Shown here: positions 29,498 to 38,859 of the stretch, one piece after another
Position numbering within the stretch: the stretch's first letter is position 1
Layout: every line of letters begins with the position of its first letter
Assembly (NCBI RefSeq): GCF_014650035.1
Contig: NZ_BMUE01000006.1
Location: 248,001-312,000 of the forward strand
Direction: 5' to 3'
DNA: 64,000 nucleotides
Source: Streptomyces lucensis JCM 4490
GTDB lineage: Bacteria; Actinomycetota; Actinomycetes; Streptomycetales; Streptomycetaceae
The notes under the pieces: model-generated
Database searches by the model: none
Seen by the model: only the letters and a program-made list of their open reading frames with translations
What the model was told of the DNA's origin: nothing
Position numbers and translations under genes: made by a program

Positions 29498-30508
29498 CTA
29501 GGCCTTCTCGGCCGCTTCGTCCCAGGGCCAGTCGATCCGGCCGAGCAGGTCCATCTCGGACAGCAGACCGTGCAGTCCGCTGAAGTCGCGCACCAGGTTC
29601 TTGCGGCCCGCGTCCTGCTGCACCTCGGCGATCATCCGGTCGGCGCCGGTGACGCCGTGCAGGGCGAGGATGTGCTGCCAGGTGCGGTAGTCGTTGGCGA
29701 CGAACGCCTCCAGGCCGGTGAGCATGGTGTCCACGAAGAACCGGCGCTGCTCCTTGGAGAGGAAGTCGTAGACGGTCTTGGCGAGTTCGCCGGTGATGGA
29801 GGAGTGGCAGATCTCGTCGCGGTTGTGCAGCTTCACCGTGGTGGAGTTGATCTGCTGGATGTCCGGGTCGTCGGACAGCAGGTGCAGATAGGCGCTGATC
29901 GACGTCTCGGAGACGGTGGCGAAGGCCAGTGTGGTGAGCTTGCGCTGCCACTCCTCGGTGCACTCGGCCCGCATCTCCTCGTGCCGTCGCACGATGTGCG
30001 GGGCGGGCAGCACCGTGTCCGGCAGGGTGATGCCCCGCTGCTGCCGGGTGACGGTGCTGGCGTTGAGGTGCATCAGCGTGTGGTACTGCTCGTCGACCAT
30101 GGCCTGGGCCAGCGAGGTCTCCAGCGCGGGCCCGCCCAGGGACGGGAACTCGCCCTCGATCACGTAGGCGAACGCCGGGTTGGCGATGCGCTGTTCGGCC
30201 ATGATGGTGTGGCGGTTGTAGGCGAGCCAGGACCAGCTCAGCATCGAGCCGCGCACCTCGGGAGGCAGGCCCTCCCAGACGGGGTGGCCGGTGAACGGCA
30301 CGATCCGCTCGGGGTAGTCCGGGCGCGCGGTGTCGAAGAGGTCCGCGAGTTCGGGCTCCGCGCGCTTGACCGCGGCCCGCCGGTGCCAGTTGCCGGCCAG
30401 CCGGGTGATGACCGCGTTCTCGACGGGGTCGGTGGGGTCGTACGGCGGGAAGCCGGGGATCTCGATCAGGCCGGTCGCGGCGGGGGTGACGTCAGTGGTG
30501 GTGTTCAT
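29498..30508 (-). CDS. AurF-type non-heme diiron N-oxygenase
   Basis: A 336-aa helical diiron protein. All seven iron ligands of AurF are recognisable at matching spacing: E105 (in IMAEQR), E140 and H143 (DEQYH), E201 (VSETS), and H228, E232, H235 (HNRDEICH). AurF and CmlI oxidise aryl amines to hydroxylamine, nitroso or nitro groups, and relatives make azoxy bonds. Here a peptide or aliphatic amine is the likelier substrate, but that is inference. Start ATG overlaps the stop of the upstream ATP-grasp gene by one base (TGATG). Its place between two ligases suggests that it acts on a ligated intermediate or on one amino-acid monomer. Confidence 0.9.
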   Translation of the reverse strand: MNTTTDVTPAATGLIEIPGFPPYDPTDPVENAVITRLAGNWHRRAAVKRAEPELADLFDTARPDYPERIVPFTGHPVWEGLPPEVRGSMLSWSWLAYNRHTIMAEQRIANPAFAYVIEGEFPSLGGPALETSLAQAMVDEQYHTLMHLNASTVTRQQRGITLPDTVLPAPHIVRRHEEMRAECTEEWQRKLTTLAFATVSETSISAYLHLLSDDPDIQQINSTTVKLHNRDEICHSSITGELAKTVYDFLSKEQRRFFVDTMLTGLEAFVANDYRTWQHILALHGVTGADRMIAEVQQDAGRKNLVRDFSGLHGLLSEMDLLGRIDWPWDEAAEKA

Positions 30509-31767
30509 CAGGACTCTTCGGCTCGCTCGATGTCGTAGAACCCGGGACCGTCCAGGTAGGTGAGGGTGTTGAAGTCGCGTTCCACCACTTCGGCGGACGG
30601 GTGGACGAGGCCCACCGCGAGGGTCTTGGTGGAGTCGTCGACGGTGCGCACGACGGTGCCGCCGGGCCGGACGAACATCTCGACGTTGTTGAAGCTCTCC
30701 AGGCCCTCGACGACGTCGAGCAGCGGGTAGGAGCGCAGCGTGCCCGCGGCCGGGGCCGTCGGCCAGCACACCGAGACGTGCCGTTCGAGCCGGTAGGGCC
30801 GCCGGTGGGCGGCGAGGAACCGCTCCGGGTGGAGGTAGGCCTCCACGGTCCAGCCGATCTGCGACTCCCCGGCGCCGAGCTCGGCGTAGTAGGGGGTGTT
30901 CGCGCCGGCCATGCGGGCGCCGACCTCGACCAGGCAGGGCCCGTCGGCGGTGAGGATGATCTCCAGGTGGGCGGGGCCGTGCCGGATGCCGAGGGCGTCG
31001 AGGACCTGGCGGGCATAGGCGGTCAGCCGCTCGCGGACCGGGGCGTCGTGGGCGATCAGGTGGCCGCCGGTGATGCGGTCGCGGACTCCCGGCACCGACA
31101 TCTTGCTGTACTTCCAGACGTCGGTGACACGGTGGTGCCCGTCCCGGCTGACGGTGTCCACCACGTACTCGCCGCCGGCCAGGTACTCCTGGGCCACGGC
31201 CGCGGTGTTCGTCTCGGAGAAGACGGTGGTGCCCTCGAGGATGGCCTTCAGCGCGGCCGCCGAGTCCTCCGGGGTGTCGCAGACGCTCACGCCGTCGTTG
31301 GCGGCGCTGCGCAGCGGCTTGACCACGATCCGGCCGCCGGTCTCGCGGTGGAACTCCATCAGCTCTTGCGCGGTGCTGACCAGCCGCTGCCGGGCGGCGC
31401 GCAGTCCCGCCGCCCTGATGGTCTCGGTCATGAGGTACTTGTTCCGGCGGGCGGGCGAGAGCCGGGTGCCGTTGGTGGGCACGCCGAGCGCCTCGCTGAG
31501 CTGGTCGGCCAGCTCGACGCCGTACTCCCCGGCGGCGACCACGGCGACGGCCGCGTGCCGGGCGACGGCCGCGACGGTGTCGGCCAGGACGCCCCGGTGG
31601 ACGATGTCGTCGCTGAAGGCGCTGGTGTCGAAGGCGCCCCGGTAGCACTGGGGCACCTCCTCGGTGCTCTGCACGCGTACGACCTCGCAGCCGCTGTCCA
31701 TGAAGGCCTGCGCGAGTGCGTAGCTGGACGGGTACGCGTCGACCAGGACGACGCTGGGGTTGGACAT
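30508..31767 (-). CDS. ATP-grasp amino-acid ligase (first of two)
   Basis: A 419-aa ATP-grasp ligase, paralogous in layout to the one at 27.0-28.3 kb. It has PSVVLVDAYPSSYALAQAF, RRNKYLMTETIRAAGL, RIVVKPLRSAANDGVSV and the metal-binding finish HLEIILTADGPCLVEVGARMAG. It should couple a carboxylate, activated as acyl-phosphate, to an amine in the cytosol, independently of the NRPS carrier proteins. ATG at 31767 with GAGAGG upstream lies 32 nt after the NRPS gene. Which two partners it joins cannot be read from sequence; diaminopropionate from SbnA/SbnB is one candidate. Confidence 0.86.
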   Translation of the reverse strand: MSNPSVVLVDAYPSSYALAQAFMDSGCEVVRVQSTEEVPQCYRGAFDTSAFSDDIVHRGVLADTVAAVARHAAVAVVAAGEYGVELADQLSEALGVPTNGTRLSPARRNKYLMTETIRAAGLRAARQRLVSTAQELMEFHRETGGRIVVKPLRSAANDGVSVCDTPEDSAAALKAILEGTTVFSETNTAAVAQEYLAGGEYVVDTVSRDGHHRVTDVWKYSKMSVPGVRDRITGGHLIAHDAPVRERLTAYARQVLDALGIRHGPAHLEIILTADGPCLVEVGARMAGANTPYYAELGAGESQIGWTVEAYLHPERFLAAHRRPYRLERHVSVCWPTAPAAGTLRSYPLLDVVEGLESFNNVEMFVRPGGTVVRTVDDSTKTLAVGLVHPSAEVVERDFNTLTYLDGPGFYDIERAEES

Positions 31768-31799
31768 GTTCGCCTCTCTGTGTGTGCTCGCGCCGGCGT

Positions 31800-34700
31800 T
31801 CACGCCGCCGCCTCGATCGCCCCGGCGAGGCCCGCGAGGGTCGGGTTGCGGAAGACCAGGACCGGGGAGACGCGGCGGCCGAGCCGTTCGCTCAGCCGGG
31901 CCGCGACCGCGGTGACGGCCAGCGAGTTGCCGCCGACGTCGAAGAAGTTGTCGTCGGGTCCGAACCCGCCCTCGTAGCCCAGGCACTGCTCCCACACCTC
32001 GGCGACCAGCGTCTGCTCCTTGGTGGCGTGCTCCCGGGCCGCGGGGGCCGGGCCGGCCGGCCGGGGGTCGGGCAGCGCGTCCCGGTCGACCTTGCCGTTC
32101 GGGGTGAGCGGGATCTCCCCGATCGCGGTGAAGCTCTGCGGCAGCATGTACGGCGGCAGCCGGTGGGCGAGGTGCGTCCGCAGCCCGGCCGCGTCGGGCT
32201 CCCGGCCCGGTGCGCCGGGGATCAGGTAGGCCGCGAGCTGTTCCACGCCGGTGGCGGTCCGGCGCACCGCGACCGCGCAGTCCGCGATGTCCGGGTGGGC
32301 GCGCAGCGCCGTCTCGATCTCGCCGAGTTCGATGCGGTAGCCGCGCACCTTGACCTGGTGGTCGTTGCGGCCGAGGAAGACCAGGTTGCCGTCGGGCAGC
32401 AGGCGCACCACGTCGCCGGTGGCGTACATCCGGGCGCCGGGCTCCTCCGCGAACGGGTCGGGCAGGTAGGCCTGCGCCGTGCGGGCCGGCTTGCCCAGGT
32501 AGCCGCGGCCGACCGCGTCGCCGCCGACGTACAGCTCGCCCCGGCAGCCCGGGACCACCGGACGCAGCCGGGCGTCCAGGACGTAGAGGCGGGCGTTGTC
32601 GGTGGCCTGGCCGAAGGGGACGCTCGGCCGGTGCGCGTGCCGGTCGAGGAGGTCCTCGGTGATCGGGCAGAACGCGGAGGTCACGGTGGCCTCGGTGGGC
32701 CCGTACTCGTTGAAGATCCGGCAGCCGTCGGGGGTGACCTCCATGATGCGCCGGGCCACGTCGTGCGGGACGGCCTCGGCGCCGGTGAACACCAGCCGCA
32801 CGGAGGCGAGCCGGGCCGCGCAGTCCGCGCCGGACTCCAGCAGGATGCGCAGCTGCGACGGGGTGGCGTTCAGCGTGGTGATGCCGCGCTCGGCCACCTC
32901 CCGCAGGAACGCCTCCGGGTCGTAGGCCGCGGTGGGGCCCGCCAGGTGCAGCTGGGCGCCGGAGACCAGGCACTGGAAGATCTCCCACACCGAGTTGTCG
33001 AAGGCCACCGAGTGGTTCAGCAGCGCCCGGTCGTCGCCGGTCAGTCCGCACAGCCGCTGGTTCCAGGCCAGGAAGCCGGTGATGTTGGCGTGGGTGATGG
33101 CCACGCCCTTCGGCTTGCCGGTCGAACCCGAGGTGTAGATGACGTAGGCGAGATGGTGCGGTTGTGCCTCCTCGACGGGGTGCGGCCCGGCCGGCTCCTC
33201 GGTACCCCCGGCCTCCCGCGCGACCGGCACGACCCGCGCCGCGCCGTCGAACAGCGCCGCCGACGGGTGTGCGGGGTCGGCCACCACCAGGCGGACGCCG
33301 GAGTCCTCGAGCAGGTACCGCAGGCGGTCGGCCGGGTAACCGGGGTCGAGCGGCACGTAGGCGCCGCCCGCCTTCAGCACGCCCAGCAGGGCGACGACCA
33401 GCTCCACCGAGCGCTCCAGGCAGACCCCGACCAGCTGTTCGGGGCCGACCCCCGCGGCGCGCAGCGTGCGGGCCAGCGCGGCGGCCCGGCGGTCGGTCTC
33501 GGCGTAGGTCAGGGTGGCGCCGTCGCCCACCACGCACACCTGGTCCGGGGTCTCACGCACCTGCCGCTCCCACAGCCGCACCAGGGTGCTCGGCTCGGGC
33601 AGCGGTTCGGCGAGGTCTCCGGCGGACAGGGCGCGCAGCTCGGCCGCCGACAGGACCTGCAGCTCCGACAGGCGGGCGTCCGCGTCGGCGACCATCTGCT
33701 CGATCACCCGGACGAAGTGCCGGCCGAGTCCCTCGGCGAAGTCCTCGTCGAACAGGTCGGTGGCGTACTCGACGGAGATGCTGAGGCCGCCGTCGCCCAC
33801 CGCGTGGTCGGTGACGTCGAACGCCAGGTCGAATCGGGCGGTGCCGAGGCGGCCCTCCAGCTCCTTGCGGTCGTACACCTCGGTGAGCACGCCCGCCGGG
33901 GGCTCCTCGTGCAGGGCGAACAGCACCTGGAACAGGGGGTTGCGGCTCAGGTCGCGCTCCGGGCACAGCTCGGCCACCAGCTTCTCGAACGGCAGCTCCT
34001 GGTGGGCGTAGGCGTCCCGGGCCACTTCCCGGACACGGCCGAGGAGGTCGGTCCAGGTCGGGTCGCCGGACAGGTCGGTGCGCAGCACGGCGGTGTTGAC
34101 GAAGTAGCCGCACACGCCGGCCGTCTCCGGCCGCGGCCGCCCGCCGAGCAGGGTGCCGACGGCCACGTCGGTCTCGTCGGCGTACCGGCCGAGCAGCACC
34201 TGCAGCGGTGCCATCAGCCCCATGAACAGGGTGACGCCCTCGGCCCGGCACAGGGCCCTGAGCCGTCCGGCGAGGCCGGCCGGGACCCGCAGGAACGTGC
34301 GCCGCCCCCGGTGGCCGGCGACGGCCGGGCGGGGCCGGCTGGTGGGCAGTTCCAGCGCGGGCACCCCGGCCAGCCGCTTCCGCCAGTGGGCGAGCAGCCG
34401 CTCCAGTTCCGCGCCGCCGATCCGCTCCCGCTCCCACTGGGCGAAGTCGGCGTACGAGACGTCGGGCGCCGCCGCGAGCGGCCTGCCCGTGTACAGGTCG
34501 CCGAGTTCCCGCACCAGCAGGTCCACCGACGTCCCGTCGCAGGCGATGTGATGGATGGTCAGCAGGAGGACGTCGCGCCGGGGGGTGCGCAGCACGTCCG
34601 CGCGCAGCAGGGGCGCCCGGTCCAGGGCGAAGGGTGCGCGGATCCGCTCGGTGATCAGGTCGTCCAGCGCCTCCTCGCTCACCTCGGTGCACCGCACCGG

Positions 34701-36722
34701 GACGGGCACGTCGGCGTGCGGCTCCGGCCGGACGCGGCCGTCGGCGGCGACCAGCGCGGTGCGCAGCGCCTGGTGGCGGTCGACCAGCGCGGTCAGCGCC
34801 CGCTGCAGCCGGGAGGTCTCGACCCGGCCGCCGGGGAAGGACAGCGCGACCGGCAGGTGGTAGGCGGGGACGCCCTCGTTGACCTGCTCGAAGAACCAGA
34901 TGCGCTCCTGGCCGAAGGACAGCTCGGCCCGGGTCGCAGGGCCGATCGGCTCCTCCTCGGCGCCCTCGAAGCCGTCCAGCGCGGCCGCGAGCGAGGCGGG
35001 CGCCGGGTGGGCGAAGACCTCCTGGACACCGAGCGGCAGCCCGAGTTCCTCGCGCAGCCGCGTCACCGCGCGCACCGCGGCGAGCGACTGGCCGCCGAGC
35101 GCGAAGAAGTCGTCGTACGGCGACACCTCCGCGAGCCCGAGGACCTCCGCCCAGACCGCACGCACCGTGTCGGTGTGCGGGGGCAGCGGGCCATCGGCGT
35201 GCCCGGCGGCGGTGTCGCGGATCCGCCGGTAGCCGAGCGCGAGGACCGCGCCCCGGTCGGCCTTGCCCGCCGGGGTGCGCGGGAGCGCGTCGAGGACCGC
35301 CCAGCCCTGGGCGACCATGTGGGCGGGCAGCCGCCCGGCGAGGTGGTCGCGGACCCGGCGCGGCAGGTCCTCGGTGCCACGTGTGCCGGGGGCCGCCACC
35401 AGGAACGCCACGAGCTGGTCGCCGCCGGTCGCCTCGCGGTCGACGACCACCACGGCGTCGGCGACCTCCGGGTGGCTGCGCACGCAGGCCTCGATCTCGC
35501 CGAGTTCGATGCGGTGGCCGCGGACCTTGACCTGGTGGTCGTTGCGGCCCAGCAGCTCCAGGTCCCCGGTGGGCGTCCACCGGGCCAGGTCGCCGGTGCG
35601 GTAGAGCCGGCCGGAGCCGTCGCCGAAGGCGTCCGGCACGAAGCGGTCGGCGGTCAGCGCGGGCCGGTTCAGATAGCCGCGGGCCACGCCGCGGCCGCCG
35701 ATCCACAGCTCGCCGGTGACACCGGGACCCACCTCGCGGCCGTGCTCGTCGACCACGTGCAGCCGGGTGTTGGACAGGGCGGTGCCGACCGTGACGCGCT
35801 CGTCCGCCTCGTCGACGCGGGCCGCCGTGGCCCACACGGTGGCCTCGGTGGGGCCGTACAGGTTCCACAGGGTGCCGCCGGTGGCCAGCAGGTCGCGGGC
35901 GAGCCGCGCGTCCAGGGGCTCACCGCCGGACAGCAGCGTCCGGCCGCGGCCGGCCCGCCAGCCGGAGGCCACCAGCATCCGCCAGGTGGTCGGCGTCGCC
36001 TGGACGACCGTGACCCGGCCCTCCTCGACGGCGGCGGCCAGCACCTCGGGGTCGGTGTTGGCGGCCTGCGGCGCCATCACGACGGTCGCGCCGAGCGTCA
36101 GCGGCAGGAACAGCTCCAGGGTGGAGATGTCGAACGACAGCGGGGTCAGCGCCAGCACCCTGTCGTCCGGGGCGAGGCCGGGGCGTTCCGCGACGCTGTG
36201 CAGGAAGGAGGTGATCGCCGCGTGGTCGACGGCCACGCCCTTGGGCAGTCCGGTGGAACCGGAGGTGTAGATCACGTACGCCAGGTGGTGCGGGCGCGCG
36301 GGCGAGGCGAAGGGCGCGTCCGGCGCGTCCGGTACGTCCTCCACGGGCAGCAGGCCGGCCGCCTCGGGCACCGCGGACGAGATCCGCTCCCGGTGCCGGG
36401 CGTCGCACACGATGAGGCCCGCACCGGAGTCGGTGGTCATGTGCCGCAGCCGGTCGGCGGGGTAGCTCGGGTCCAGCGGGAGGTACCCGGCGCCCGACTT
36501 CAGGATGCCCAGGAGGGCCACGACCATGTCGATCGAGCGCTCCAGGCACACGCCGACCAGGGACTCCGGGCCGATGCCGCGTGCGGCGAGGTCGGCGGCG
36601 AGCGCCGTGGCGCGCCGGTCCACTTCGGCGTAGGTGGCCTGTCGCGTTCCCGCGACGACGGCGACCGAGTCGGGAGCCGAGGCGACCCGCTGCTCCCACA
36701 GGGCGACCAGGGTGGTCGACAT
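31800..36722 (-). CDS. Bimodular NRPS, A-T-C-A-T, no release domain
   Basis: A 1,640-aa synthetase starting directly with an adenylation domain, so it is an initiating enzyme. A1 (about 1-500) has IYTSGSTGLPKG; read against GrsA its specificity residues are D-I-L-Q-L-G-L-V-W-K, close to glycine codes. Carrier 1 has FFALGGQSL. The condensation domain has HHIACDG. A2 (about 1,050-1,550) has IYTSGSTGKPKG and reads D-N-W-N-F-G-E-V-T-K, a code I do not recognise; the acidic 322 position would suit a basic side chain such as diaminopropionate. Carrier 2 has FFDVGGNSL and the protein ends there. Release must need a partner, perhaps the free condensation domain. ATG 36722 has AAAGGA 9 nt upstream. 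Confidence 0.94.
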   Translation of the reverse strand: MSTTLVALWEQRVASAPDSVAVVAGTRQATYAEVDRRATALAADLAARGIGPESLVGVCLERSIDMVVALLGILKSGAGYLPLDPSYPADRLRHMTTDSGAGLIVCDARHRERISSAVPEAAGLLPVEDVPDAPDAPFASPARPHHLAYVIYTSGSTGLPKGVAVDHAAITSFLHSVAERPGLAPDDRVLALTPLSFDISTLELFLPLTLGATVVMAPQAANTDPEVLAAAVEEGRVTVVQATPTTWRMLVASGWRAGRGRTLLSGGEPLDARLARDLLATGGTLWNLYGPTEATVWATAARVDEADERVTVGTALSNTRLHVVDEHGREVGPGVTGELWIGGRGVARGYLNRPALTADRFVPDAFGDGSGRLYRTGDLARWTPTGDLELLGRNDHQVKVRGHRIELGEIEACVRSHPEVADAVVVVDREATGGDQLVAFLVAAPGTRGTEDLPRRVRDHLAGRLPAHMVAQGWAVLDALPRTPAGKADRGAVLALGYRRIRDTAAGHADGPLPPHTDTVRAVWAEVLGLAEVSPYDDFFALGGQSLAAVRAVTRLREELGLPLGVQEVFAHPAPASLAAALDGFEGAEEEPIGPATRAELSFGQERIWFFEQVNEGVPAYHLPVALSFPGGRVETSRLQRALTALVDRHQALRTALVAADGRVRPEPHADVPVPVRCTEVSEEALDDLITERIRAPFALDRAPLLRADVLRTPRRDVLLLTIHHIACDGTSVDLLVRELGDLYTGRPLAAAPDVSYADFAQWERERIGGAELERLLAHWRKRLAGVPALELPTSRPRPAVAGHRGRRTFLRVPAGLAGRLRALCRAEGVTLFMGLMAPLQVLLGRYADETDVAVGTLLGGRPRPETAGVCGYFVNTAVLRTDLSGDPTWTDLLGRVREVARDAYAHQELPFEKLVAELCPERDLSRNPLFQVLFALHEEPPAGVLTEVYDRKELEGRLGTARFDLAFDVTDHAVGDGGLSISVEYATDLFDEDFAEGLGRHFVRVIEQMVADADARLSELQVLSAAELRALSAGDLAEPLPEPSTLVRLWERQVRETPDQVCVVGDGATLTYAETDRRAAALARTLRAAGVGPEQLVGVCLERSVELVVALLGVLKAGGAYVPLDPGYPADRLRYLLEDSGVRLVVADPAHPSAALFDGAARVVPVAREAGGTEEPAGPHPVEEAQPHHLAYVIYTSGSTGKPKGVAITHANITGFLAWNQRLCGLTGDDRALLNHSVAFDNSVWEIFQCLVSGAQLHLAGPTAAYDPEAFLREVAERGITTLNATPSQLRILLESGADCAARLASVRLVFTGAEAVPHDVARRIMEVTPDGCRIFNEYGPTEATVTSAFCPITEDLLDRHAHRPSVPFGQATDNARLYVLDARLRPVVPGCRGELYVGGDAVGRGYLGKPARTAQAYLPDPFAEEPGARMYATGDVVRLLPDGNLVFLGRNDHQVKVRGYRIELGEIETALRAHPDIADCAVAVRRTATGVEQLAAYLIPGAPGREPDAAGLRTHLAHRLPPYMLPQSFTAIGEIPLTPNGKVDRDALPDPRPAGPAPAAREHATKEQTLVAEVWEQCLGYEGGFGPDDNFFDVGGNSLAVTAVAARLSERLGRRVSPVLVFRNPTLAGLAGAIEAAA

Positions 36723-36850
36723 GAACTGATCCTTTCTCAGCCCCACACGGGGACGTCTGCTTCTCGCTCACGCGGGGACGGTGCCGCCCGGCCCCCGTGG
36801 GGATGTCTGCCTGCCGGCCCCGTGCGGGGGCGGTGCCGCCCGGCCGGGGC

Positions 36851-37615
36851 TCAGGCCCAGGCGGGGGCGGTGCGCGTGATGGTTCGAGCCAGTTGCTGTT
36901 GCGCGTCGCGCACGTAGAGGTGCCCGCCCGGGAACCGGTGCGTGTCGCACCCGGCCGCGGTGTGCTCGCGCCAGCCGGCCAGGTCCGCCTCGCCGACGGT
37001 GTCGTCCTCGGTGCCGTGCAGCACGGTGAAGGGACACGGCAGGGGCGCCGCGGCCCGGTGCGCGTACGTCTCGCACAGGGTCAGGTCGGCGCGCATCAGG
37101 GGCAGCAGCAGCTCCTGCAGCTCGGGGTCGAGGCCCGCGAGTTCGTCGGCCGCGAGGCGGGCGAGCAGGGCGTCGTCCGGCAGGTGGTGCAGCGGCTCCC
37201 GGTCGGGCACGCCCGGGGCGCGCATCGCGGACAGGAACAGCCGGCCGGGCAGCGCGGCGCCCCGGTCCCGCAGCCCGCGGGCCACCTCGAACGCCACCAG
37301 GGCGCCCATGCTGTGCCCGAAGAACGCGTACGGCAGCTCGGTGCGGCCGGCGATCAGCGGGGCCAGCGCGGTCACGACCGCGTCCGTGGAGGTCAGCGCG
37401 TCCTCGCCGAACCGGTCCTCCCGTCCCGGCAGCTGCACCGTGCACACCTCGACGGTGTCCGGGACGTGCTCGGCCAGCCGGTAGGCGCCGGCACCGGCGC
37501 CGGCGTGCGGGAAGACGAACAGCCGCCGGTGCGCGGTGTCCCTCCGGCTGCCGAGGCCGCGCAGCCACAGCCGGGCGAGGCCGGCATCGGGTGCGGGGGT
37601 GGCCGGGACGGTCAT
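36851..37615 (-). CDS. Type II thioesterase
   Basis: A 254-aa alpha/beta hydrolase of the NRPS editing class. Start region [21 protein letters not shown], nucleophile elbow GHSMGA, acid in LHGTEDDTV and His in FPGGHLYV form the triad. Such enzymes remove wrong or stalled acyl groups from carrier domains. ATG overlaps the mbtH stop (ATGA). It lies directly upstream of the NRPS gene, across a 128-nt gap containing short GC-rich repeats. It could release product too, since the NRPS has no thioesterase domain. Confidence 0.92.
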   Translation of the reverse strand: MTVPATPAPDAGLARLWLRGLGSRRDTAHRRLFVFPHAGAGAGAYRLAEHVPDTVEVCTVQLPGREDRFGEDALTSTDAVVTALAPLIAGRTELPYAFFGHSMGALVAFEVARGLRDRGAALPGRLFLSAMRAPGVPDREPLHHLPDDALLARLAADELAGLDPELQELLLPLMRADLTLCETYAHRAAAPLPCPFTVLHGTEDDTVGEADLAGWREHTAAGCDTHRFPGGHLYVRDAQQQLARTITRTAPAWA

Positions 37616-37827
37616 CGCGCCGACGCCCTCTCCCGGCGGACGGACAGCGGGGTCAGGTCGGTCCAGACCCGCTCGATGTGGTCCAGGCACTCCTGGCGGG
37701 TGCCCTCGGCGCCGGCGGGCCGCCAGCCGGCGGGCAGCTCGCGGTCGGCGAACCAGATCGAGTACTGCTCCTCGTGGTTGACGACCACGCGGTAGGTCTC
37801 CTGTGTGTCGCTGGCGCTCACGCTCAC
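37612..37827 (-). CDS. MbtH-like NRPS chaperone
   Basis: A 71-aa MbtH family protein with the diagnostic [35 protein letters not shown] pattern. These small proteins bind adenylation domains and are needed for their folding or activity. GTG at 37827 overlaps the SbnB-like stop (GTGA) and its own stop overlaps the thioesterase start, so all three are translationally coupled. Confidence 0.95.
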   Translation of the reverse strand: MSVSASDTQETYRVVVNHEEQYSIWFADRELPAGWRPAGAEGTRQECLDHIERVWTDLTPLSVRRERASAR

Positions 37828-38843
37828 ACCCCCACACCGTCGAAGAAGCCGGACCGCCGGTGGCCGCGGCCCGCCGCGACGACCCGGTCGTGCACCCACT
37901 TGCCGACGGCGAGGTCCAGCACGCCGAGGCCGAAGGGGGAGAAGACGGCGGGGCGGCCGGGGTGCCGGCGCAGCCTGTTGCGCAGCAGGTCACCGAGGGT
38001 GCCGTCGACGAAGTCCCGGTTTCCGGTGCGCTGTTCGGTCAGGTGCAGCGAGGTGCGCTCGCGCACGGCGTGGTCGACGTCGTCGGTGAAGTTCTGCGCG
38101 GCGAGGATCAGCTCGGGGGCGAGGTCGCGCAGGGACAGGTGCAGCACCACCGGGTTGTGGGCGAGCAGCCGGGTGTCGTGCAGGTGGGGTTCGCCGGCCA
38201 CCGTGGTGACGACGACCAGGTCGCAGTCGGTGAACGCGTCCTCGACCCGGTCGGCGACGACGACCTCGGCCTCGGTGTGCTCCTCCAGGACGGCACCGAA
38301 CCGCTTCGCGGCGTCCTGGTCGAGGTCGAACAGGCGGAAACCGCCGATCTCCCATTCGAGGTCGCGCAGGAAGGCCCAGACGTGCTGGGCGATCAGACCG
38401 GTGCCGACGATGCCGACCCGGCGGGCGCGGCGCTCGCCGACGAGGGCCTCGGCGCCCAGCACCGCCGAGGCGGCGGTGCGGGTCGCGGAGATGACGGACG
38501 ACTCCATGCAGGCGAACGGGAAGCCGGTCGCGCAGTCGTTGAGGATCAGCGTGGCCGAGGCGCGGGGGATGCCGTGCCGGGTGTTCTCCGGGAAGCTCGC
38601 GATCCACTTGTTGCCGGCGACCTCGAACTCGCCGCCGAGGTAGGCGGGCAGCGAGATGATGCGGGCACGGTCGTTGTGCGGGAAGCGCAGGAAGGAGCTG
38701 TGCGGGTTGGCGCTCTGCCCGGCGTCGTGCGCCAGGTAGGCCGCGCGGACGGTCTCCACGATCTCGGGGCGGTGGCCCTCGATCTGGGCGGCGATGTCAC
38801 CCGCGTCGATCACCGTCATGGGCGGCGGGGTCAGGGTGGGCAC
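37824..38843 (-). CDS. SbnB-like dehydrogenase for 2,3-diaminopropionate
   Basis: A 339-aa ornithine-cyclodeaminase/mu-crystallin family protein with Rossmann motif [13 protein letters not shown]. Beside an SbnA homologue it is best read as the enzyme that oxidatively cleaves N-(2-amino-2-carboxyethyl)-L-glutamate with NAD to give L-2,3-diaminopropionate, 2-oxoglutarate and ammonia. GTG 38843 has GGAG 11 nt upstream; an internal ATG at 38819 is a weaker choice. It begins 16 nt after the sbnA-like gene. Confidence 0.88.
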   Translation of the reverse strand: MPTLTPPPMTVIDAGDIAAQIEGHRPEIVETVRAAYLAHDAGQSANPHSSFLRFPHNDRARIISLPAYLGGEFEVAGNKWIASFPENTRHGIPRASATLILNDCATGFPFACMESSVISATRTAASAVLGAEALVGERRARRVGIVGTGLIAQHVWAFLRDLEWEIGGFRLFDLDQDAAKRFGAVLEEHTEAEVVVADRVEDAFTDCDLVVVTTVAGEPHLHDTRLLAHNPVVLHLSLRDLAPELILAAQNFTDDVDHAVRERTSLHLTEQRTGNRDFVDGTLGDLLRNRLRRHPGRPAVFSPFGLGVLDLAVGKWVHDRVVAAGRGHRRSGFFDGVGV

Positions 38844-38859
38844 GGAAGATCGTTCTCCT

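Noticed and set aside
29498..30508. Heme-oxygenase-like (HDO) diiron enzyme such as SznF or BesC
   Set aside because: First impression from length and context, but the E, ExxH, E, HxxxExxH ligand spacing matches AurF exactly, so the AurF class was chosen.
31716..36917. A 1,733-codon open frame on the + strand opposite the NRPS gene
   Set aside because: Antisense shadow produced by high GC at third positions; its translation is low-complexity Gly/Arg/Ala/Val and has no domain, while the minus strand encodes a full NRPS.
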